Assembly: GCA_004555955.1 (NCBI GenBank)
Contig: SFJG01000043.1
Coordinates: 1 to 16,588, forward strand
Length of the DNA: 16,588 nucleotides
Origin: Bacteroidales bacterium
Lineage (GTDB): Bacteria; Bacteroidota; Bacteroidia; Bacteroidales; Muribaculaceae
Direction: 5' to 3'
Part shown: positions 1 through 7,301 of the stretch, one piece after another
Position numbering within the stretch: the stretch's first letter is position 1
How the letters are laid out: the number at the start of each line of letters is the position of its first letter
The notes under the pieces: generated by a model
Told to the model about the DNA's origin: nothing
The model's database searches: none
The model's input: the letters and a program-made list of their open reading frames with translations, nothing else
Program-made: the position numbers and the translations under genes

Positions 1-1021
1 TTCCTGCCACTTTGACGATATAGACGCCGCGCGGCAGTGCGATTGTCGAATCCGTACCGCGATAGAGCAACGCACCGCTGAGCGAATAAACTTCAGCCTC
101 TGCACCTTCAGCTCCTTCTACACGGATAGCGCCACCTGCAGCAGTAACACTCACCGAATCCGAGTCAATGGTTTCGATATCGCCTTCACCTATGGCGTTT
201 ATAGAAGTAAAGAATATCCATCCAACGGCTCTTTGATATGCCATTTTGCTTGATGCAGGAACATAGAGTGGGCAACTTCGAGGCACTCCTTCAAATGCAG
301 ATTCAGAAGTAACCGGAGGTGTCACATTTTGCGAAGTAAAAGACGAAATCTTTGAACAATACTTGAATGCATTTTCTCCAATCGAATTGACCGAGTTGGG
401 GATTGTTATCGATGTCAGTCCGCTGCACCAATAGAATGCCTTTTCACCAATCGAAGTGACCGTGTTGGGGATTGTCACCAATTTCAGTCCGCTGCAATTA
501 TAGAATGCACCATCACCAATCGAAGTGACCGAGTTGGGGATTGTCACCGATGTCAGTCCACTGCAACCACAGAATGCAGCTTTTCCAATTTTAGTGACCG
601 AGTTGGGGATTGTCACCGATGTCAGACTGGTGCATTCAAAGAATGCTTCACTACCAATCTCAGTGACTGAGTTGCCGATTGTTATCGATGTCAGTCCGCT
701 GCACCAATGGAATGCATATTCACCAATCGAAGTGACCGAGTTGGGGATTGTCACCGAAGTCTGTCTTTTGCACCACGAGAATGCCCTATCACCAATCGAA
801 GTGACCGAGTAGGTTGTGCCACTATAGGTAACTGTTGAAGGTATCACAACCGAACCCATATATGAGTTGTAATTTGTGTCTTTATACGTTACATACACTG
901 TTTTTCCATCGCTGTTTTTACCATAATAGATACCATCAACACTGAAGTCGTAAGCATATCCGGATAATGCCACAGATAATAGTATGGCTAATATCCAAAA
1001 TTCTTTAATAATCTTTTTCAT
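1..1021 (-). CDS. BspA-type leucine-rich-repeat surface protein with T9SS sorting domain (3' end outside window)
   Basis: Reading from the ATG at 1021, 340 residues are visible and the frame is still open at the window edge. Residues 1-23 form a signal peptide (MKKIIKEF, then a hydrophobic run ending GYA). Residues 24-87 are an N-terminal cap. Residues 88-225 are six 23-residue repeats of the form TSVTIPNSVTSIGxxAFxxC, the LRR_5/BspA (Treponema pallidum) type. After a linker with VPxxxxxxYQRAVGW, residues from about 285 form a beta-rich tail containing EVYSLSGALLY and LPRGVYIVKVAG, typical of the C-terminal domain that directs type IX secretion and surface attachment. Probably only a few residues are missing. 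BspA-like proteins bind host or bacterial surface ligands; the ligand here is unknown. The gene has its own promoter and is separated from the upstream enzyme genes by a terminator and a palindromic block. It looks more AT-rich than the GHL10 genes. Confidence 0.88.
   Translation of the reverse strand, partial: MKKIIKEFWILAILLSVALSGYAYDFSVDGIYYGKNSDGKTVYVTYKDTNYNSYMGSVVIPSTVTYSGTTYSVTSIGDRAFSWCKRQTSVTIPNSVTSIGEYAFHWCSGLTSITIGNSVTEIGSEAFFECTSLTSVTIPNSVTKIGKAAFCGCSGLTSVTIPNSVTSIGDGAFYNCSGLKLVTIPNTVTSIGEKAFYWCSGLTSITIPNSVNSIGENAFKYCSKISSFTSQNVTPPVTSESAFEGVPRSCPLYVPASSKMAYQRAVGWIFFTSINAIGEGDIETIDSDSVSVTAAGGAIRVEGAEGAEAEVYSLSGALLYRGTDSTIALPRGVYIVKVAG
347..760 (-). repeat. Six 69-bp tandem repeats encoding the LRR units
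   Basis: Six in-frame 69-bp units (23 codons each) encode residues 88-225 of the BspA-like protein. Stretches such as ACATCGGTGACAATCCCCAA recur almost unchanged, so the repeats are similar in DNA as well as in protein. One unit has IGNSV instead of IPNSV. The repeat is purely coding; the variation falls on the exposed positions between IG and AF and after AF. Confidence 0.9.
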
Positions 1022-1063
1022 ATGTTTTCGTCTAATTAATGTTTAATCAGTTTATGGACTATG

Positions 1064-1071
1064 CAAATTTA
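1064..1071 (-). promoter_or_regulatory. Candidate -7 element (TAAATTTG) for the LRR protein gene
   Basis: On the minus strand 1071-1064 reads TAAATTTG, an exact match to the Bacteroidota -7 consensus TAnnTTTG. It lies 42 bp upstream of the ATG at 1021, leaving a leader of roughly 35 nt. The -33 region has only weak TTCG-like matches. It sits outside the inverted-repeat-bounded block at 1155-1689. Confidence 0.5.
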
Positions 1072-1154
1072 ATAATTATAGCCTACGAATTTACCTATAC
1101 CTGTTTAAATTGTGTTAATTTGTGTGCTGATGATTGACTCGTGCTCGGTGGCGT

Positions 1155-1175
1155 GCAAAGTCTCCGACTTAGCAC
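1155..1175 (+). repeat. Left arm of 21-bp inverted repeat
   Basis: Perfect reverse complement of 1669-1689. It contains CTCCGACTTAGCAC. A similar arm placed 493 bp away with no mismatch is very unlikely by chance. Confidence 0.85.
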
Positions 1176-1266
1176 ACCACTCGGCCCTCTCAGCTCGCTA
1201 CCGCAGCCGTTTTGTAGATACAGCTGCGCCGGCGTTACCCACGACCGACGCGTATCCGACGCTTTG

Positions 1267-1299
1267 CATCATCATTGTATCTTCGACACGATGACGATG
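1267..1299 (-). repeat. Imperfect hairpin
   Basis: Arms 1267-1279 (CATCATCATTGTA) and 1287-1299 (CACGATGACGATG) flank a 7-nt loop. Read as minus-strand RNA, 12 of 13 positions pair, two of them as G-U. Function unknown. Confidence 0.4.
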
Positions 1300-1335
1300 T
1301 CCCCCGACTAGCGCACCAACGAAAAACCATCGCCT

Positions 1336-1363
1336 GGTAGGTCGCAGCAAGCCGCGACCCTAC
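1336..1363 (-). repeat. Inverted single copy of the GTAGGGTCGC palindrome
   Basis: On the minus strand this reads GTAGGGTCGCGGC, a short loop, then GCTGCGACCTACC. It is the same palindrome family as the three units at 1407-1523 but in the opposite orientation, and its stem extends further (GTAG pairs with CTAC around a one-base bulge). Confidence 0.6.
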
Positions 1364-1406
1364 TCTGTTTATTTTCAACATAATACATCGCAGAAAACAC
1401 CATTCG

Positions 1407-1523
1407 GTCGTAGGGTCGCGCCTTGGTGCGACCGGGCATGCGTGGGTTGTAGGGTTGCGCCTCGGTGTGACCGGGCAGGCGTGGGTTGTAGGGTCGCGCC
1501 TCGGTGCGACCGGGTAGGCGTGT
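1407..1523 (+). repeat. Three 39-bp direct repeats, each with a GGTCGCGCC/GGTGCGACC hairpin
   Basis: Units are 1407-1445, 1446-1484 and 1485-1523. Each contains GTAGGGTCGCGCCTCGGTGC followed by GACCGGG and GGCGTG, with a few substitutions. The core of each unit (for example 1414-1433) folds into a 9-bp stem with a 2-nt centre. Because 39 is a multiple of three, the minus strand carries an accidental open frame with a PGRTEARPYNPR repeat, which I do not accept as a gene. Sequences of this kind are commonly dispersed intergenic palindromes. Confidence 0.8.
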
Positions 1524-1550
1524 GGATGTAAAGCGGGATATCGTCAAGAT

Positions 1551-1569
1551 GCAAGCTTGGAGAGCTTGC
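1551..1569. repeat. Short perfect hairpin GCAAGCT/AGCTTGC
   Basis: A 7-bp perfect stem with loop TGGAG. It lies between the 39-bp repeats and the next hairpin within the inverted-repeat-bounded block. Confidence 0.45.
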
Positions 1570-1582
1570 GGCACTCGGTTAA

Positions 1583-1612
1583 CCCCACCTTGCCGCTTGC
1601 GGCTAGGTGGGG
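1583..1612. repeat. 30-nt GC-rich palindrome
   Basis: CCCCACCT pairs with AGGTGGGG, then a T-T mismatch, then GCCGC pairs with GCGGC around TT. There is no T-tract on either side, so it is a poor terminator. It looks like a dispersed intergenic palindrome. Confidence 0.6.
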
Positions 1613-1631
1613 GACAGACGCCCCCAAGACT

Positions 1632-1666
1632 ACAATGAGCTAAATTGCATAGATTTTGCTCATTGT
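1632..1666. repeat. Hairpin ACAATGAGC/GCTCATTGT
   Basis: A 14-position stem (1632-1645 with 1653-1666) has a single mismatch and a 7-nt loop. It sits immediately inside the right 21-bp inverted repeat. Confidence 0.6.
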
Positions 1667-1668
1667 CC

Positions 1669-1689
1669 GTGCTAAGTCGGAGACTTTGC
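1669..1689 (-). repeat. Right arm of 21-bp inverted repeat
   Basis: Reads GTGCTAAGTCGGAGACTTTG plus C on the plus strand, the exact reverse complement of 1155-1175. It begins two bases after the hairpin at 1632-1666. Confidence 0.85.
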
Positions 1690-1715
1690 TCACTCTCTAA
1701 CCTCTAACACAAATA

Positions 1716-1756
1716 GGGACGCCTGAATGTTCAACATGTGAACACTCAGGCGTCCC
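1716..1756 (-). terminator. Terminator-like hairpin after the second GHL10 gene
   Basis: An 18-bp stem (GGGACGCCTGA...TCAGGCGTCCC) with loop ACATG lies 52 bp beyond the stop codon at 1809. The one imperfect position is a G-U pair in minus-strand RNA but an A-C mismatch in plus-strand RNA, which favours minus-strand transcripts. The best T-tract (1759-1765) is on the plus-strand side, however. On the minus strand the hairpin is preceded by seven A and followed by TATTTGTG, so it may be bidirectional. Confidence 0.6.
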
Positions 1757-1808
1757 GGTTTTTTTCAGAGGAGTTGGTTTATCGTGGGCTACTCTAAACT
1801 TTGACCTC

Positions 1809-4502
1809 TTATTTCACAATCTTCAGCGTCTGCGGTTTGCCGTCGATGGTGCATTTCACCATATATACGCCCGGTTGGAGCGGATTGAGCGACAGCGTGC
1901 CGTCGGCTCCTGTTCTGCCTGCCAGCATGAGTTTGCCGTCGGCTCCATACACCATAACGTCGGCGTCTGCCTTGCCTGTCGAGATGCGACCGTCTGCGTA
2001 GCGAATGCCGCCTATGCCAACGATGTTGATGCCGCCGTTTGCGTTATAGACAAACTCTACGATGTCGGAATATTCCGTATCTTTCGTTTTCATCGACTCG
2101 TCGTAGTACGAGAACTTCGCGCGTGCGTAGTAGGTCGTGCCGTCGGCAAATGCTGACGAGCCGAGTTTTGCATTCTGCAATTCATCCGTCTTAAATTCAA
2201 ATTTGGTGCTTGAGAAGACATACGACGTACGTGCCGGGAAAGTGTTTTTCGCCGACACTTCGATGCGCGACACTGTGATGCCGCGTGCCGGGTTGACCTC
2301 GATGCCTTGGTTAGAGTAGACGGTAGCGCCCGACGTTGCCGGAACGATGAATGTCGGCTTCGAAGGCACTATGTTTTTAACCGTAAACGATACTACCTTA
2401 CTTGCCACGTCGCCTGCCGTCACTTGTGCGTAGTAGGTCACGTTGCCCGACAGTGTATACGCCGGTACTTTGTGTTGCGATGCTTTGACAGTTGTTTCGT
2501 AGACCACGTTTTCCATAGTTGCGTCTTTGCAAATCACCAAGTGCGAATCTACGCCGTTGGTTGCCGACCAGCTGATGGTAAGGTCGTCCTGGCAGTCGGT
2601 TGCGCCGTTTGCCGGGCTGATGATGTGGAATGCGTCGACGCTGAATGCTACGACGTCGGAAATGGCTTCGCTGGCGTTATTCTCGCGTGTGGCTACTTGG
2701 CAGTAGTACGTCTTGTCGGCTTCGAAGTCGTAGACGTCGCCGCTGGCTATTGTGTTGCCTGTCACTTCGCGTTTTACCAACGTGTTCTTCATCTGTGCGT
2801 CTGTTGCGATGGCTATTTCGTAGACCAACGATGTGCCGGTCCAGGCGAAGTTGAACGCTGCACCTGCTTTGCCGCCGTTCGTCGGGTAGGTGATTACCGG
2901 CTTTTGCGACTGTTTTACCGTTGCGCCGACAAACACTGCGCTATATTCGTTGCCGTAGCGGTCCAAAACGGCTACTGCATAGTTGTAGTTGTCCAAGTCG
3001 GCATCTGCGATTCCGAATTCCGGATATTTGGCGTTGTATGCCGGGATTTCGCACGATTTGCTATAGGTTACCAACTTGAGGCATTGCTCGTTTTTGTCGA
3101 ATGCCGCTTGCGACATCGACTTGGGCACTGCGTAGACCGTAAATTTTACGTTGTCAGGTCCGTTCCACGTCAGCGTACGTCCCGAGCGACTTACGTTCGA
3201 CACTTGTCCGGGGCAGGTGGTGTTTACCCACGTTACTACCGGCGGTATGGCTACGTTCTGGAACGAGTTGTAGCGCAGGTAGTTAAGCAGGTATTGTACC
3301 TTCGAGTTGACGCGAGTGCTCATGCTTTTCAGGCTCTTCCACGGGAAGTAGACGGTGCCCGGTGCCGCTTTGGTGTCGGCATTGCGTGTTACGTCGATTT
3401 CTGTCGAAAACTCTGTAAAGCCGATGGATTGGCTTGCCGAGTTCGACAAGTCTTGGCTTATATAGGCGTGGCGGTTAAACTTGTCTGCCATCTTGTACCA
3501 CCATTCGCTGATGGCTTTATAGTCGGTCGACGAGCCGGGATTGATGGGCCAGTATACTTGCGGCGACATAAAGTCGATTGTGCCTTCATTGTACCACGCT
3601 ATCGGGTCGGAGTAGATGCTGTTATATTGCCAGTCGCTGCCGGGGCATGGCTCGATGCCGTATTTTTTTGCTACCGCCGACAGGTTGGTGCCACACGCTA
3701 CGCCTGCCGGGCCGATGCCGAAGCGTACCCACGGCTTGGTCGACTTGATATAGGCATTGACGCGGCGCACCATGTCGTTGACGTTCTCGCGACGCCAGTC
3801 GGCTTGCGACAGTGTGCCTCCGGCTGCTTTGTACGCATTATATTGCGTTGCGTCGTAGCTCGTCGGTAGTCCGCTTTGGTAGAAATAGTCGTCGAACACC
3901 ACGCCGTCGATGTCGTATTTGCTCATTATGTCGGCTACGATGTCGACAATGCGTTGCTTCACTTCGTCGAGCGCCGGGTTGAGGATGGTCCACGTGCGTG
4001 TGCTGCCGTTGTCGCTATATTGCCACTTTATAAGCCAGTCGGGATGGCTGTTCTCGTAGTTCTTATCGCCGCCGTTATTCCCGTAACCGTCTGCATATAT
4101 CGAGTTGATGTAGCGATACGGGTTGAGCCAGGCATAAACCTCGATGCCGCGTGCGTGTGCATTCTCGATTAGGTAAGCAAACGGGTCGAACGGCGGTTCC
4201 TGTCCGCGTGTGCCCGACACATAACTCGACCACGGCTCATACGCCGAGTTGTACATCGCGTCGCACATCGTACGTACGTGGTAGTAGATGGCGTTCATGT
4301 GATTGCGTTGCAACGAGTCGAGGTTGTTGATACAGATGTTCTTGTGTGAGTTTGGGTTCGCTGCCAGGATAGGGCTTGTCGGCCAGTCGCCTACGAATGC
4401 CGACATCCACACTGCTCGGTGCTCGTGCTTTTGTCCGCTTGCTGTCAGTGCGCTGCAGGCGATGACTATCGCCATGCAAATCATTAGACGTAGTTTTCTC
4501 AT
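1809..4502 (-). CDS. GHL10 (DUF187) glycoside-hydrolase-like protein, secreted, copy 2
   Basis: 897 residues from the ATG at 4502. Residues 1-23 are a signal peptide. Residues 27-405 form a GHL10/DUF187 TIM-barrel-like catalytic domain with HRAVWMSAF (28-36), NPYR (127-130), ILNPALDEV (173-181), DGVVFDDYFY (199-208), RFGIGPAGV (260-268) and FMSPQVYW (311-318). The acidic cluster D199/D204/D205 is the best visible catalytic candidate. Four Fn3-like beta-sandwich modules follow (about 430-530, 533-622, 624-708, 713-821), then a T9SS sorting domain (825-897) ending LQPGVYMVKCTIDGKPQTLK. Known: E. coli DigH of this family cleaves peptide-free peptidoglycan glycans. Inferred: this copy acts outside the cell on a glycan imported by the upstream SusCD pair. 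It follows its paralogue after 15 bp and is clearly cotranscribed with it. The exact substrate is not shown by the sequence. Confidence 0.9.
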   Translation of the reverse strand: MRKLRLMICMAIVIACSALTASGQKHEHRAVWMSAFVGDWPTSPILAANPNSHKNICINNLDSLQRNHMNAIYYHVRTMCDAMYNSAYEPWSSYVSGTRGQEPPFDPFAYLIENAHARGIEVYAWLNPYRYINSIYADGYGNNGGDKNYENSHPDWLIKWQYSDNGSTRTWTILNPALDEVKQRIVDIVADIMSKYDIDGVVFDDYFYQSGLPTSYDATQYNAYKAAGGTLSQADWRRENVNDMVRRVNAYIKSTKPWVRFGIGPAGVACGTNLSAVAKKYGIEPCPGSDWQYNSIYSDPIAWYNEGTIDFMSPQVYWPINPGSSTDYKAISEWWYKMADKFNRHAYISQDLSNSASQSIGFTEFSTEIDVTRNADTKAAPGTVYFPWKSLKSMSTRVNSKVQYLLNYLRYNSFQNVAIPPVVTWVNTTCPGQVSNVSRSGRTLTWNGPDNVKFTVYAVPKSMSQAAFDKNEQCLKLVTYSKSCEIPAYNAKYPEFGIADADLDNYNYAVAVLDRYGNEYSAVFVGATVKQSQKPVITYPTNGGKAGAAFNFAWTGTSLVYEIAIATDAQMKNTLVKREVTGNTIASGDVYDFEADKTYYCQVATRENNASEAISDVVAFSVDAFHIISPANGATDCQDDLTISWSATNGVDSHLVICKDATMENVVYETTVKASQHKVPAYTLSGNVTYYAQVTAGDVASKVVSFTVKNIVPSKPTFIVPATSGATVYSNQGIEVNPARGITVSRIEVSAKNTFPARTSYVFSSTKFEFKTDELQNAKLGSSAFADGTTYYARAKFSYYDESMKTKDTEYSDIVEFVYNANGGINIVGIGGIRYADGRISTGKADADVMVYGADGKLMLAGRTGADGTLSLNPLQPGVYMVKCTIDGKPQTLKIVK

Positions 4503-4517
4503 ATCATTAGTTTGTTT

Positions 4518-7202
4518 TTATTCTGATTTCACAAATTTTATTGTCTCTTTTTTCGCCCCTGCGATTTTTGCAATGTAGACGCCTTTCGGCAGTTGTGCCA
4601 CGTCGAAACGTCCCGCAGCATCGGCGTGTCCGTTTGCCGCTTCGAGTCCGTCGGCTGTGTAGACCGTCACGGCGTCGCCTCCGTTGCAGACGATTGTGCC
4701 TGCGCTGTAGTGCGCGCCGATTGTCTTAACCGTTGCCACAGCCCCTTGTTCCGCGCTGTAGACAAACGAGCGGGGCTCTGTCCACTCTGTTGTTACGGTC
4801 GAACCCTCTGCGCCGATATATGATACGTTGGCGCGAATGTAGTAGGTTTTTCCGTCGACGAGCGTTGCCGAGCCGAGTTTGATTTCTCTCAATGCCGGCG
4901 TTTTGGTCTCAAATTTTGTGAATGTTCCGTTGTACGACGAGCGTGCCGAGAATGACGTCGAAGAGGCTATCATAATTTTCAGTTGGGTGATGCCGCGTTG
5001 TGGCTCTACCTCTACCATTTCGTCGCTGTGGATGGTTTGTCCGTCGCTTGTCGGGTTGATGAACACGGGAACGTGACCTTCCATCAATGCCGTCTTGAAC
5101 GAACTTACGTTGGTGGTATATTCGCGGTCGTTGACGGTTGCCTTTACTGTTGCGTAGTAGGTGGTGTTGCCGCTGAGGGTATATGCCGGAATGTCGGCTT
5201 TCAGCGATTTTGAAGTCGTCGTGTAGACCTGTTTGCTCATTGCGTTGTCGGTGGCTATCGTCAGCGTATATTCAACACCGCTACCCAACTCGTTCCACGT
5301 AATTGTCGGGTCGTCGGCGCAGTCGCTTGACTCATTGCTCGGGCTGAGGATGCGGAAGGTGTCGACGGTGAATTGTGCCACGTCGCTTTGTTGGTCTGCC
5401 ACGCCGTTGCTGCGGCCCACAACTGCCCAATAGTAGGTAGTGCCGGGTTCGAATGTGGCTACGTCGGCTGCCGCAATGCTGCGTTCGGCGTGTTCGCGGC
5501 GGTAGATGATGTCGCTAAGGTCGGCATTGCGTGCCACGATGATTTCATACATTTGGCTGTTGCCGTTCCATTCGAAATTGAATACCGGAGGTGCCACAGC
5601 GCCGTTCGACGGTGTGGTCAGCGTCGGGCGGCTTGCGCTCGCCGGTGCGATGCCTGCAAAATATGCCGAATATTCGTTGCCGTAGCGGTCGTAGATACAC
5701 ACGGCGTAGTTATAGTTGTCCAAATCGGCATCGGCAATGCCGTATTCGGGATAGTTGCTGTCGGGTTCGGGGATGGTGTACGATTCGCTGTACGACACTC
5801 CTCTCAGGTAGCACTCTTCCTTGTGGAAGTTTGCCGGGTCGAGGCTCTTGGGCACTGCGTAGATGGTGTAGCGCATACCTTCGACGCCCGTCCATGTCAG
5901 TGTGCGTCCCGAGCGGCTCAAGTTGCTTATGCTACCCGGGCACGTCGCGGGCATCCACGAGCATATTGGCTGCAACGCCTTGTTGCTGAACACGTTGTAG
6001 CGCAAATAGGTCGGCAAGTTGACTTTTTTGCCGTTGTATTTCTTTGTCTTGTTTTTCAGATTTTTCCAGCAGAAGTAAACCATGCCGCTTGCGTCTTGTT
6101 CGTCGTTGGTGCGGCAGATTTGTATTTGGTTGTAGAATTCTTCAATCGAAGCGGCGTTGTCGAGGTTCGACGTCAAGCTTTGGCTGACGTAGCAATGGCG
6201 GTCGAATTTTTTTACCACTCGATGCCACCACGGAGCGATGGCTCCGAAATTGCTCGATGCGCCGATGTTCCAGTAGATTTGCGGCGAGATAAAGTCAATT
6301 GAGCCTTCTTCGAGCCATTGTACGGGGTCGGAGAAGATGCCGTTATACTGCCAGTCGCTGCCCGGGCACGTCTCTACGCCATGTGCGGCTGCTACGTCGG
6401 GCAAGTTGTTGCCACTGGCTACGCCTGCCGGTCCGATACCGAAGCGTACCCACGGCTTGGTCGACTTGATGTAGGCGTTGACGCGGCGTACCATGTCGTT
6501 GACGTTCTCGCGACGCCAATCGGCTTGCGACAGCGTGCCGCCTGCCGCCGTGTAGGCGTTATATTGCGCGGCGTCGTAGCTCATCGGAAGCCCGTTTTGG
6601 TAGAAAAAGTCGTCGAAAACGATGCCGTCTACGTCATATTTGCTCAATATGTCGGCTATAACGTCGACGATGCGTTGCTTCACTTCTTCGAGCGCCGGGT
6701 TGAGGATGGTCCACATCGTGGACCCGTTATCCCATTTGATTAACCAGTCGGGATGGCTGTTTTCGTAGTTAAGCGGGTTGTTGCCCCATGAGGTGCCAAG
6801 CGATTTCGATTGGTTCATGTAGCGATACGGGTTGAGCCATGCATATACCTCGATGCCGCGTGCGTGTGCGTTTTCTACAAGGAAGCCGAGAGGGTCGAAC
6901 GGCGGTTCCAGTCCGCGTGTGCCCGACACATAACTCGACCACGGCTCATACGCCGAGTTGTACATCGCGTCGCACATGATGCGCGCGTGGAAGTAGATGG
7001 TGTTGAAGTTCGACTTTTGAATAGTGTCGAGGTTCTCAAGGCAGAGCGATTTGTGACGCTCAACGTTCGATGATAATACTTTTGCGTTGGGCCAGTCGCC
7101 CGAAAGCGCCGACATCCACGTGCCTCGTTGTTCTCGCTTGGTAGCTGAGGCGCTTAGGGTTGCCGCTATTGCCATAACCGCGGCGATTATTCGTAAGTTC
7201 AT
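4518..7202 (-). CDS. GHL10 (DUF187) glycoside-hydrolase-like protein, secreted, copy 1
   Basis: I choose the ATG at 7202, giving 894 residues that begin with a clean signal peptide (MNLRIIAAVMAIAATLSASA). An upstream TTG at 7247 would place the start inside the terminator hairpin and add a charged 15-residue extension. Motifs match the neighbouring copy: REQRGTWMSAL (23-33), NPYR (124-127), DGIVFDDFFY (192-201), RFGIGPAGV (253-261), FISPQIYW (304-311). A tandem set of Fn3-like modules and a T9SS sorting domain (LPKGVYIAKIAGAKKETIKF near the end) follow. The catalytic half is much closer to the downstream paralogue than the C-terminal modules are, suggesting duplication followed by divergence of binding modules. 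No TAnnTTTG promoter is seen upstream, so expression probably depends on readthrough of the hairpin at 7244-7287. Confidence 0.9.
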   Translation of the reverse strand: MNLRIIAAVMAIAATLSASATKREQRGTWMSALSGDWPNAKVLSSNVERHKSLCLENLDTIQKSNFNTIYFHARIMCDAMYNSAYEPWSSYVSGTRGLEPPFDPLGFLVENAHARGIEVYAWLNPYRYMNQSKSLGTSWGNNPLNYENSHPDWLIKWDNGSTMWTILNPALEEVKQRIVDVIADILSKYDVDGIVFDDFFYQNGLPMSYDAAQYNAYTAAGGTLSQADWRRENVNDMVRRVNAYIKSTKPWVRFGIGPAGVASGNNLPDVAAAHGVETCPGSDWQYNGIFSDPVQWLEEGSIDFISPQIYWNIGASSNFGAIAPWWHRVVKKFDRHCYVSQSLTSNLDNAASIEEFYNQIQICRTNDEQDASGMVYFCWKNLKNKTKKYNGKKVNLPTYLRYNVFSNKALQPICSWMPATCPGSISNLSRSGRTLTWTGVEGMRYTIYAVPKSLDPANFHKEECYLRGVSYSESYTIPEPDSNYPEYGIADADLDNYNYAVCIYDRYGNEYSAYFAGIAPASASRPTLTTPSNGAVAPPVFNFEWNGNSQMYEIIVARNADLSDIIYRREHAERSIAAADVATFEPGTTYYWAVVGRSNGVADQQSDVAQFTVDTFRILSPSNESSDCADDPTITWNELGSGVEYTLTIATDNAMSKQVYTTTSKSLKADIPAYTLSGNTTYYATVKATVNDREYTTNVSSFKTALMEGHVPVFINPTSDGQTIHSDEMVEVEPQRGITQLKIMIASSTSFSARSSYNGTFTKFETKTPALREIKLGSATLVDGKTYYIRANVSYIGAEGSTVTTEWTEPRSFVYSAEQGAVATVKTIGAHYSAGTIVCNGGDAVTVYTADGLEAANGHADAAGRFDVAQLPKGVYIAKIAGAKKETIKFVKSE

Positions 7203-7243
7203 AGATGGTTTTTCGGTTTTTGGGGTAGGTTGTATTTTATGTA

Positions 7244-7287
7244 ACAAAAGCCGCTCCTTTCCGTAACGGGCTTGGAACGGCTTTTGT
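7244..7287 (-). terminator. Intrinsic terminator or attenuator inside the operon
   Basis: In minus-strand RNA, ACAAAAGCCGUUCC pairs with GGAGCGGCUUUUGU over 14 bp, one pair being G-U; the same position is a C-A mismatch in plus-strand RNA. A small inner CCGU/ACGG stem caps it, and the 3' arm is U-rich followed by UAC. It starts 15 bp after the stop of the PKD lipoprotein gene and lies just upstream of the first GHL10 ATG. It could reduce enzyme expression relative to the SusCD lipoproteins. Confidence 0.75.
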
Positions 7288-7301
7288 AAGTGTTTCGATT
7301 T

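Larger units (their letters stand above)
1155..1689. repeat. Palindrome-rich non-coding block bounded by 21-bp perfect inverted repeats
   Basis: Bases 1155-1175 and 1669-1689 are exact reverse complements over 21 bp (left arm begins GCAAAGTCTCCGACTTAGC). The match stops abruptly on both sides. The 535-bp interior holds no convincing gene but a string of hairpins: 1267-1299, 1336-1363, three direct 39-bp repeats at 1407-1523, 1551-1569, 1583-1612 and 1632-1666. This accounts for most of the gene-free stretch between the LRR gene and the GHL10 gene. The structure resembles a MITE or a mosaic of REP-like palindromes. No transposase and no clear target-site duplication is visible: the flanks GGCGT and TCACT do not match. 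Confidence 0.65.

Noticed and set aside
525..812. Plus-strand open frame encoding a regular repeat (VTELGIVTDV)
   Set aside because: The periodicity is simply the mirror of the LRR repeats encoded on the minus strand.
1112..1294. Plus-strand 60-codon frame in the intergenic block
   Set aside because: Short, no motif, and it begins outside and runs across the inverted-repeat arm; it looks like chance.
1407..1523. CRISPR array
   Set aside because: The 39-bp units are directly adjacent with no unique spacers, and no cas gene is present.
1308..1574. Minus-strand 88-codon frame with PGRTEARPYNPR repeats
   Set aside because: The peptide repeat is a by-product of three 39-bp palindromic DNA repeats; no signal, domain or start context supports it.
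1155..1689. Insertion sequence with its own transposase
   Set aside because: Despite the inverted repeats there is no transposase frame and no matching flanking duplication, so at most it is a non-autonomous element.
2307..3869. 520-codon open frame on the plus strand
   Set aside because: It is antisense to the GHL10 gene, rich in Cys, Val and Arg with no domain, and exists because of codon bias on the real strand.
7203..7247. Longer N-terminus of the first GHL10 protein from a TTG
   Set aside because: It would start inside the terminator stem and put 15 charged residues before a complete signal peptide.
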